A stretch of 64,000 nucleotides of DNA, taken from Arenicellales bacterium. Lineage in GTDB: Bacteria; Pseudomonadota; Gammaproteobacteria; Arenicellales; JAHEKD01. The stretch is from the NCBI GenBank assembly GCA_028284225.1, contig JANQSD010000013.1, positions 200,422 through 264,421 on the forward strand, given 5' to 3'. Under the pieces are notes generated by a model. That model saw only the letters and a list, made by a program, of their open reading frames with translations. It was not told the DNA's origin and did not search any database. The translations under genes and the position numbers were made by a program. Of the stretch, positions 52,512 to 60,096 are shown piece after piece. The first letter of the stretch is position 1. Each line of letters starts with the position of its first letter.

Positions 52512-53264
52512 ATGAATAATAAATTTGTCGTCATCATCCCGGCCCGATACGCCTCCACACGACTACCCGGCAAACCCTTGAAAGTAATCGGCGACAGGAC
52601 ATTAATACAGCATGTCTGCCAACGGGCTGGTGAAAGTGCTGCGGAAGATGTCATTGTTGCGACCGATGATAAACGTATATTTGACCATGTCATTGAATCC
52701 GGTTATAAAGCCGTCATAACATCCGAACAATGCCAGTCCGGCACAGACCGTATCGCTGAGGCGGCGAATGCTCTGGAACTCGGTGATGACGTTATTATTG
52801 TCAATCTTCAAGGTGACGAACCGTTTATGCCTGCCGAAGTTATCAACCAAATAGCGAACAGCCTGGCCGAAAACACACAGGCAGCGATGAGCACCGGATG
52901 CGAATTATTAAATAGCCCGGATGATTATATCAATCCTGATATTGTTAAAGTTGTACGCGACAAAAACGACATAGCCCTTTATTTCAGTCGTTCCTATATT
53001 CCTTTTTGCCGTGAAAATTTGAGTCAAAACAATGTTTATAAACATCTGGGTATTTATGCTTACACGGCAGCTTACGTAAAGCAATTCGCCTCGTTGAGCC
53101 CGTGTGAGCTTGAATTAACCGAAAAACTTGAGCAACTTCGGGCGCTTTGGCAAGGCGATAAAATAATCGTTAGTGAAGTTAAACAAGCAACTGGAATTGG
53201 CATAGATACACCCGAAGATCTTGAACTGGCCAGGAACAATTATGTACAACACTATTCAAACTAA
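52512..53264 (+). CDS. kdsB: 3-deoxy-manno-octulosonate cytidylyltransferase
   Basis: 'FVVIIPARYASTRLPGKPLKVIGDRTLIQHV'. Confidence 0.97.
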   Translation: MNNKFVVIIPARYASTRLPGKPLKVIGDRTLIQHVCQRAGESAAEDVIVATDDKRIFDHVIESGYKAVITSEQCQSGTDRIAEAANALELGDDVIIVNLQGDEPFMPAEVINQIANSLAENTQAAMSTGCELLNSPDDYINPDIVKVVRDKNDIALYFSRSYIPFCRENLSQNNVYKHLGIYAYTAAYVKQFASLSPCELELTEKLEQLRALWQGDKIIVSEVKQATGIGIDTPEDLELARNNYVQHYSN

Positions 53265-53730
53265 AATACTGTTCGTTTGCTTAGGTAATATTTGCCGCTC
53301 ACCCATGGCCGAGGGTGTATTTAGCAAGGTAGTGAATGATGCAAACCTAAGTGAGCAGATCAAGGTTGACTCAGCCGGTACAGGCAATTGGCATATTGGC
53401 CATCCGCCTGATAACAGAGCAATTAAAGCGGTAGCACTTCGTGGTATTGACATAAGCGGCCTTCGGGCCCGGCAAGTTTCGGCTAATGACATGCACGCAT
53501 TCGATTACATTATTGCCATGGACAATCAAAATCTTGCTGATTTAAAACAGCTCTGTATACCCAGCCATCACTACAAGATTAATCTATTTTTAAGCTATGC
53601 TGATCAATACGATGATAGCGAAGTTCCTGATCCATATTATGGCGGCAACCAAGGTTTTGAAACAGCTTTGAGTATGATTGAAAATGCATCTGAAGGCTTG
53701 CTCAAAAAAATTAAACACGACCATGGTTAG
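53242..53730 (+). CDS. low molecular weight protein-tyrosine-phosphatase
   Basis: 'ILFVCLGNICRSPMAEGVF' catalytic loop, DPYYGG; starts inside kdsB. Confidence 0.95.
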   Translation: MYNTIQTKILFVCLGNICRSPMAEGVFSKVVNDANLSEQIKVDSAGTGNWHIGHPPDNRAIKAVALRGIDISGLRARQVSANDMHAFDYIIAMDNQNLADLKQLCIPSHHYKINLFLSYADQYDDSEVPDPYYGGNQGFETALSMIENASEGLLKKIKHDHG

Positions 53731-54202
53731 CATTGAAATCAATATCGCTAAACAGCAACTTTGCTTTCACGACAATTCAAGGCTTATTCTTTATCCTGTA
53801 TCGACCGCACTAAATGGTACCGGACAACGACAAGACAGCGGGCAGACGCCAGTGGGTTCACATATTGTGCGGGCAAAAATTGGGACAGGGCAACCAATCA
53901 ATTCTGTTTTTGTAGGCCGCCGCACTACCGGTGAAGTCTATACATCGAAACTTGGAAAACAGTTTCCCGGCAGGGACTGGATACTCACCCGTATACTATG
54001 GCTAAGCGGCAAGCAGATCGGATTTAATCGCCTGGGAAATGTGGACACCATGCGGCGATACATCTATATCCATGGTACTCCCTATGAAAGCGAATTAGGG
54101 CAGGCCGTATCCCACGGTTGTATTCGTATGGCTAATCGGGACATTATCGAATTATTTGATCTAACACCTGTTGGCTGTCCGGTGGAAATTACTGTTGAAT
54201 AA
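53723..54202 (+). CDS. L,D-transpeptidase (YkuD) family protein
   Basis: 'YIYIHGTPYESELGQAVSHGCIRMANRDIIELFDLTPVG' catalytic HGCIR. Confidence 0.92.
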   Translation: MVSIEINIAKQQLCFHDNSRLILYPVSTALNGTGQRQDSGQTPVGSHIVRAKIGTGQPINSVFVGRRTTGEVYTSKLGKQFPGRDWILTRILWLSGKQIGFNRLGNVDTMRRYIYIHGTPYESELGQAVSHGCIRMANRDIIELFDLTPVGCPVEITVE

Positions 54203-54251
54203 TCCAGGTCACAGAATAATGGTGAGTATATCTAACCTGGTAACAGATCCT

Positions 54252-54277
54252 GGATTCCCGCCTACGCGGGAATGACG
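54252..54277. repeat. half-copy of an intergenic palindromic repeat
   Basis: GGATTCCCGCCTACGCGGGAATGACG; resembles the arms of the 7537-7606 repeat. Confidence 0.55.
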
Positions 54278-54302
54278 ATATGAGGCATTAAGGTAATAAT
54301 AG

Positions 54303-55277
54303 ATGAACGACAGAATTCAACTACCATTAGGCCCCCTGATCATTGATGTCGGCGGCCTGGAATTAAGTACCGAAGATGGGGAAGTTTTACAACATCCTCT
54401 GGTCGGTGGCGTGATTTTATTTACTCGCAACTATGCCACTAAAGCTCAAGTCACACGATTAGTCGCGCAGATTAAATCACTCAGAACACCTGAATTAATC
54501 GTATGTGTTGATCAAGAGGGTGGACGTGTTCAACGCTTCAAAGATGAATTCACACTATTACCGTCATTGCATACTTTGGGCCAGCTATATGATGAATCGC
54601 CACAACAAGCTATCCGGGCTAGCACAGATTTAGCTAAGTTAATGGCAAACGAGCTCAAACCTACGGGTATCGATTTCAGTTTTGCACCAGTGGTTGATTT
54701 ATTAGACTGCTCAAGCGAAATTATTGCCAACCGGGCCTTTCATTATAATCCAGAAGTTATAGCAGAACTTGCTGCAGCTTATATGCAAGGCTTACACCAA
54801 TGTGGTTTTATTGCTGTTGCCAAGCACTTTCCCGGTCATGGTGGAGTACTGGAAGATTCCCATTTATGCCTGCCACAAGATTCCCGTTGCTATCATGATG
54901 TTTTAGCTAACGACTTAATGCCTTACCAAAAACTAATTGCCCAGGACTTAGATGCTGTGATGACCGCACACCTGCTGTTCAATCAGATCGACACATTACC
55001 CTCAGGATTTTCACAATTCTGGCTAAAAACTATTTTACGTGAACAATTAGGATTTAACGGTGTTATTTTTACCGACGACCTGTCCATGCAAGGTGCCGTT
55101 GAGCTCGGTTCAGTTGTCGATAGAACCCATATGGCCTTGAATGCCGGTGCTGATGTTGCATTGATTTGTAATGATCGACCGGCCGTTGAACAGGTATTGG
55201 ATGACAACAGCTTACTGGAATTAGTTGAGCCTGGGGTTGAATTAGCACAATGCTTGAGAAAATGGCAGGATAAATAG
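54303..55277 (+). CDS. nagZ: beta-N-acetylhexosaminidase
   Basis: GH3: 'ELIVCVDQEGGRVQRFKDEFTLLPS', 'AVAKHFPGHGGVLEDSH', 'GVIFTDDLSMQGA'. Confidence 0.97.
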   Translation: MNDRIQLPLGPLIIDVGGLELSTEDGEVLQHPLVGGVILFTRNYATKAQVTRLVAQIKSLRTPELIVCVDQEGGRVQRFKDEFTLLPSLHTLGQLYDESPQQAIRASTDLAKLMANELKPTGIDFSFAPVVDLLDCSSEIIANRAFHYNPEVIAELAAAYMQGLHQCGFIAVAKHFPGHGGVLEDSHLCLPQDSRCYHDVLANDLMPYQKLIAQDLDAVMTAHLLFNQIDTLPSGFSQFWLKTILREQLGFNGVIFTDDLSMQGAVELGSVVDRTHMALNAGADVALICNDRPAVEQVLDDNSLLELVEPGVELAQCLRKWQDK

Positions 55278-55467
55278 CCCTGAATTGATTGTTCGCAAAT
55301 AGACAATAATATATTAACTCGATTACGAAACCGTCAATAGTTTACAAATGTTTACATAAATAACGTTTTTAATAGTAGTTTATCAATTGTAAATTCAGTA
55401 GATTGTCAGCTTTAAGCTATATCCTGCATCCGGGATTTTTAATTAACTTATTAATTGGAGTTTATAA

Positions 55468-55728
55468 ATGAAAAATAAATTTTTGCTGGCTTTGGTGATT
55501 AGCGTTTTTGGCACTGCAAATATCGCGATGGCAGGGTCAATATCTGAAAACTTAAACAAAGCTGCAGAATCAGCTGAACAAGTTGAGAATATGGTAGATT
55601 CTGCGGGCGAAGCTGATGAAATGGCCGCTGATAAAGCTCAGGATGAAATTGATGAAATGGGCGAAACGGCTAAAGAAGAGGCAAGTGACGCCGTCGATGA
55701 AATGGTTGAAAAAGCAACAAGCGAATAA
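55468..55728 (+). CDS. small exported Ala/Glu-rich helical protein
   Basis: Signal peptide then acidic AxxA/DExA helical sequence. Confidence 0.6.
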   Translation: MKNKFLLALVISVFGTANIAMAGSISENLNKAAESAEQVENMVDSAGEADEMAADKAQDEIDEMGETAKEEASDAVDEMVEKATSE

Positions 55729-55746
55729 ATCAGTTTAAAATGTTTT

Positions 55747-55775
55747 AAAAAAGCCTGCATCTTGCAGGCTTTTTT
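55747..55775. terminator. bidirectional rho-independent terminator
   Basis: AAAAAAGCCTGCA-TCT-TGCAGGCTTTTTT between convergent genes. Confidence 0.88.
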
Positions 55776-55784
55776 GTAACTGAT

Positions 55785-56348
55785 CTAATCAGCCCGTTCT
55801 ATATACTCACCCGTATCAGTATTGACCTTGATTTTATCGCCGATATTGACAAAAGGCGGTACTGTGACGCGAATACCGGTTTCCAGTTCAGCCGGTTTGC
55901 CTGAACTGGCAGCTGTCTGGCCTTTGACCACACCTTCTGTATCAACGACTTGTAGCACTACACTCTGCGGCAACTCAACACCAATAGGAGACTCATTATA
56001 GAAGTTGATCTGAATCTCGGTATTGGGCAGTAAATAGCCTGACTGTGCTTCTAAATCTTCTGCCGGCAGGGTAGTCTGCTCATAGGTTTCATTATCCATG
56101 AAAACATAATCCGTGCCTTCGTTGTACAAAAACTGCATTTGGCGCGGCTCAACGTGAGCCTTTTCAACTTTATCCTCAGAACGAAAACGTTCATTCAATT
56201 TCGTACCGGTGCCGTGTTCTTTCATTTCTACTTGCACGAAGGCACCACCTTTACCTGGTTTGACGTGATTTTTCTTTAAAATCCGCCAAAGCCGCCCTTG
56301 ATATTCAATCAGGTTCCCAATTTTTATTTCGAATGCAGAAATTTTCAT
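55785..56348 (-). CDS. efp: elongation factor P
   Basis: 'NLIEYQGRLWRILKKNHVKPGKGGAFVQVEMKEHGTGTKLNERFRSEDKVE'. Confidence 0.96.
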   Translation of the reverse strand: MKISAFEIKIGNLIEYQGRLWRILKKNHVKPGKGGAFVQVEMKEHGTGTKLNERFRSEDKVEKAHVEPRQMQFLYNEGTDYVFMDNETYEQTTLPAEDLEAQSGYLLPNTEIQINFYNESPIGVELPQSVVLQVVDTEGVVKGQTAASSGKPAELETGIRVTVPPFVNIGDKIKVNTDTGEYIERAD

Positions 56349-56386
56349 CTGTTTACTCTGTTTGCGTACAATAAGGGCTGAATTCT

Positions 56387-57076
56387 ATGGTGAACGGCTT
56401 AAGTCAGCAACCGACATATCCTGAACAAACGAGAAATATGCAAAACACGACATCATTTTACGACCCAGACTGCAAAAAATGTCAACGCTTGGCAGACTTT
56501 TTGAGTCAAGTCAAAACCAGGCATCCTGATTATTTTTGCAAACCGGTACCGCCATTTGGTGACAGCAAAGCGAAGCTATTGATCGTTGGACTTGCACCCG
56601 GCATGCATGGCGCTAATGCAAGCGGGCGGCCATTCACCGGTGACCATGCCGGCATTCTACTGTATCAAACCCTGTATGATTTTGGTTTCGCCAGTCATAA
56701 CGAATCCATCTCGGCCGAGGATAAACTTATGCTGATAAATTGCAAAATTACCAATGCGGTCAAATGCCTGCCCCCGGAAAACAAACCCGTCGGCGCCGAA
56801 GTTAATCAGTGCAATGCATACCTGTCCAATGAATTGTCTGAATTACCATCCGGCAGTGTGATCTTATCGCTGGGCCTGCTATCACACAAAGCGGTCATCA
56901 AAGCTTTGGGGCTAAGGCAGGCTGATTATAAGTTTGCGCATGCCGCAACCTATAAACTTGATGAGAAGCTTACTTTAATCGATAGTTATCACTGCAGCCG
57001 TTATAACACTAACACCGGACGTCTGACTGAAAAAATGTTTCAGGATGTATTTAAGAAAATCACCAGGCTTTTGTAA
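56387..57076 (+). CDS. uracil-DNA glycosylase family 5 (UDGb-like)
   Basis: 'LLIVGLAPGMHGANASGRPFTGDHAG', 'NAVKCLPPENKP', 'SYHCSRYNTNTGRLTEKMF'. Confidence 0.88.
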   Translation: MVNGLSQQPTYPEQTRNMQNTTSFYDPDCKKCQRLADFLSQVKTRHPDYFCKPVPPFGDSKAKLLIVGLAPGMHGANASGRPFTGDHAGILLYQTLYDFGFASHNESISAEDKLMLINCKITNAVKCLPPENKPVGAEVNQCNAYLSNELSELPSGSVILSLGLLSHKAVIKALGLRQADYKFAHAATYKLDEKLTLIDSYHCSRYNTNTGRLTEKMFQDVFKKITRLL

Positions 57077-58896
57077 TGCCTGATTGCTTCGACGGCAAAA
57101 CCTATGCCCAAAGCCTGAGTCATTCCCCGGGCATCTATTTAATGCACGACAAAAATGGCAAGCACCTTTATGTCGGTAAAGCCGCTAACTTGAGAAAACG
57201 TGTAGCCAGTTATTTTTCCGGCAAACCGTTGACCGCCAAGCTGCAAATGATGGTCAACAAAATTGCTTCCATGAATGTCATTGTAACCGGAACAGAAGCC
57301 GAGGCATTGTTGCTTGAGAGTAATTTAATCAAGCAACACAGGCCACGCTATAACATACAACTGCGTGATGACAAAAGTTATCCCTATATTTATCTTGATA
57401 CACAACATGCTTTCCCCAGGCTTGGCTTTTATCGTGGCACCCGCAAGGTTAAGGGCAAATTGTATGGGCCTTATCCCAGCGCCAAATCTGTTCGTGAGAC
57501 ACTGGCTTTACTGCAAAAAATATTTCCTGTGCGTCAATGCCGGGATAGTTTTTACGCCAATCGCTCTCGGCCCTGTTTGCAATATCAGATTAAACGCTGT
57601 CCTGCGCCCTGTGTCGGCTTAATCGATGAGCAAAGTTATACCGATAATGTAAAACTGGTTCAATTATTCTTAGAAGGTAAAAGTGATGAATTATTATCTA
57701 TATATACTGATAAAATTCAGCATCTCTCCAAGCAGTTAGCGTTTGAGCAGGCCGCCGTTTATCGAGATAAATTGCTGGCCTTACAGCGCGTTTATCAAAC
57801 TCAAAACATACAAGGCACACAAGTTGATATAGATCTTTGCGCAATTTCAACTTACCAGGATAGCTGTTGTGTTGCCGTGACATTTGTGCGTAGTGGTCGG
57901 CTGGTCGGAACCCGTTATTACCCAATAAAGAACAAACTACAGTCCACTGAAAACGAATTGCTAGAATCATTTATTGCACAATATTACTCGTCCCATCCTT
58001 TACCCGATGAAATTATTGCTAATAAAAAGCTATCTAAACGTGTACTGATTGAAAAGGCGCTGTCATCGCTGAAAAAATCCAGTCGCAGCTTGGTGATTAA
58101 GCATTCAGTGCGTGCCGACCGGGCCAAATGGTTACACATCACAGCAGAAAATGCGCTCAATTACTTAAAACAAAAAAACCAGACTAAGGCGCGTTATGAA
58201 GACATGTTTCAAGCTCTCAAAAACGAACTAAACTTGGAAATATTGCCGGAAAAGATAGAATGTTTTGATATCAGTCATTCGCAGGGGGAATCCACAATAG
58301 GCTCTTGTGTAGTCTTCGACCATACCGGTGCTGTCAAAAAAGAGTATCGCCGCTTTAATATTAACAATATTACCGCCGGTGACGACTATGCGGCCATGCA
58401 ACAAACATTAACAAGACGATACTCACGTATTATTAACGAACAAGGTACACTACCTGATATTGTTTTAGTTGATGGTGGCACAGGGCAACTTAATAAAGCT
58501 GTAGATGTAATGAACGAGTTGGCTATTAATTCGATCCAGTTAATTGGTGTAGCAAAAGGCGAAGGGCGTAGGCCTGGGTTAGAAAAACTGATTGTCGCAG
58601 GATCGTCGAACAGAACCTATCACTTGTCGAAAACGAATCCCGCTTTGCACCTGATTCAACAAATCCGCGATGAGGCACATCGCTTTGCGATAACCGGCCA
58701 TCGTCAAAAGCGCTCAAAAAATCGATTTCAGTCACAGTTAGAGAAAATACCGGGAATAGGGAACAAGCGCCGTAAGGCTCTGCTGACTTACTTCGGTGGT
58801 ATTCAAGGGATAAAACGGGCTGGGATCGAAGACTTGCAAAACGTTGAAGGGATCAGCCAACAACTGGCAGAATCCGTATATAAGCATTTTCATTAG
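57076..58896 (+). CDS. uvrC: excinuclease ABC subunit C
   Basis: GIY-YIG 'SPGIYLMHDKNGKHLYVGKAANLRKRVASYF'; 'ECFDISHSQGESTIGSCVVF'; C-terminal HhH. Confidence 0.97.
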   Translation: MPDCFDGKTYAQSLSHSPGIYLMHDKNGKHLYVGKAANLRKRVASYFSGKPLTAKLQMMVNKIASMNVIVTGTEAEALLLESNLIKQHRPRYNIQLRDDKSYPYIYLDTQHAFPRLGFYRGTRKVKGKLYGPYPSAKSVRETLALLQKIFPVRQCRDSFYANRSRPCLQYQIKRCPAPCVGLIDEQSYTDNVKLVQLFLEGKSDELLSIYTDKIQHLSKQLAFEQAAVYRDKLLALQRVYQTQNIQGTQVDIDLCAISTYQDSCCVAVTFVRSGRLVGTRYYPIKNKLQSTENELLESFIAQYYSSHPLPDEIIANKKLSKRVLIEKALSSLKKSSRSLVIKHSVRADRAKWLHITAENALNYLKQKNQTKARYEDMFQALKNELNLEILPEKIECFDISHSQGESTIGSCVVFDHTGAVKKEYRRFNINNITAGDDYAAMQQTLTRRYSRIINEQGTLPDIVLVDGGTGQLNKAVDVMNELAINSIQLIGVAKGEGRRPGLEKLIVAGSSNRTYHLSKTNPALHLIQQIRDEAHRFAITGHRQKRSKNRFQSQLEKIPGIGNKRRKALLTYFGGIQGIKRAGIEDLQNVEGISQQLAESVYKHFH

Positions 58897-58904
58897 CGGT
58901 AACG

Positions 58905-59486
58905 ATGACATTTAACCTTCCTAACATTCTAACGCTGCTCCGGGTGATTTTAATTCCGGTTATGGTCATCATTTATTTGCTTGATTTTTCCTTCTCACAC
59001 CTGCTGGCAACCGTTATTTTTGTAGTAGCGGCTGTCACCGATTGGCTGGATGGATATTTAGCCAGGCGCTTGCAACAGGATTCGAAATTTGGCGCTTTTC
59101 TTGACCCCGTTGCCGACAAGCTGATTGTGGCAGTTGCATTGGTTTTGTTAGCAACTGATAAAGATATTCTGCAAAATGTCTGGAGCATTTCCTTATTCAC
59201 CTGCGTGGTGTGCATCATTCTCTGTCGAGAAATAATCGTTTCAGCTTTGCGTGAATGGATGGCAGAAATAGGCAAACGTGGCAATGTAGCTGTTTCCTAC
59301 ATCGGCAAGATTAAAACCACATTTCAAATGATCGCCATTAGCCTGCTGCTTTACCAAAAACCTTTTTATGGTCTACCCATTCTTAAATTAGGTGAATTAT
59401 TACTCATTATTGCTGCAGTGCTCACGCTTTGGTCAATGTATATCTATTTAAAAGCAACCTGGCCTTACTTGAAAGATGACGCTTGA
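58905..59486 (+). CDS. pgsA: CDP-diacylglycerol-glycerol-3-phosphate 3-phosphatidyltransferase
   Basis: CDP-alcohol transferase motif 'DWLDGYLARRLQQDSKFGAFLDPVADK'. Confidence 0.97.
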   Translation: MTFNLPNILTLLRVILIPVMVIIYLLDFSFSHLLATVIFVVAAVTDWLDGYLARRLQQDSKFGAFLDPVADKLIVAVALVLLATDKDILQNVWSISLFTCVVCIILCREIIVSALREWMAEIGKRGNVAVSYIGKIKTTFQMIAISLLLYQKPFYGLPILKLGELLLIIAAVLTLWSMYIYLKATWPYLKDDA

Positions 59487-59663
59487 ACCCGGATTATGCA
59501 ATGGAATTCGTCGTGAGAGGAAAAACTGCGCTAAGATCGAGTGCACCCGCAAGGAATTTAGACAACGCCATAGCCACCCTATGGTGAGCAGAAATTCCTG
59601 AGGACGTGCTTGAGGTTGAAGCAGTTTTTTATCGTAATAGAGGTTCATTGCATAATCCGGGTT
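59486..59663. repeat. palindromic element with terminal inverted repeats (copy 4)
   Basis: Perfect 18-bp TIR AACCCGGATTATGCAATG (59486-59503) / CATTGCATAATCCGGGTT (59646-59663); nested inner palindromes; TTGAA direct repeats at both ends. Confidence 0.88.
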
Positions 59664-59711
59664 GAACATCATCCACTTCCCGGATAAAATCGCCACTCTT
59701 TGGTGAGACTG

Positions 59712-59787
<76 letters not shown>

Positions 59788-59798
59788 GAATACGATCA

Positions 59799-59827
59799 GG
59801 GAAAGCTGATATTGCTTTCCCTTTTTT
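59799..59827 (+). terminator. rho-independent terminator between tRNA-Gly and tRNA-Cys
   Basis: GGGAAAGC-TGATATT-GCTTTCCC-TTTTTT. Confidence 0.8.
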
Positions 59828-59859
59828 ACATATATTGTTTGAAAGGGTGAAGCCTTAAC

Positions 59860-59933
59860 GGCTGAGTGGCAGAGTGGTTATGCAGCGGCCTGCAAAGCCG
59901 TTTACCTCGGTTCGATTCCGGGCTCAGCCTCCA
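59860..59933 (+). tRNA. tRNA-Cys (anticodon GCA)
   Basis: GGCTGAG acceptor, CTGCAAA anticodon loop, GGTTCGATTCC, encoded CCA. Confidence 0.95.
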
Positions 59934-59987
59934 GGTTAGGGTATAATTCATTAATTGAATAATCACACTTAGGAGACAAGTCATCGT

Positions 59988-60076
59988 GCCCAGGTGGCGG
60001 AATTTGGTAGACGCAAGGGACTTAAAATCCCTCGGGATAATATCCCGTGCCGGTTCGAGTCCGGCCCTGGGCACCA
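59988..60076 (+). tRNA. tRNA-Leu (anticodon TAA)
   Basis: GCCCAGG acceptor, CTTAAAA anticodon loop, long variable arm, encoded CCA. Confidence 0.95.
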
Positions 60077-60096
60077 TCTTGCAGTTGAATTAAGGC

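Noticed and set aside
59826-60077. ORF 'MVPRAGLEPARDIIPRDFKSLASTKFRHLG' on the minus strand
   Set aside because: Translation of antisense tRNA-Leu/Cys sequence, a well-known annotation artefact.
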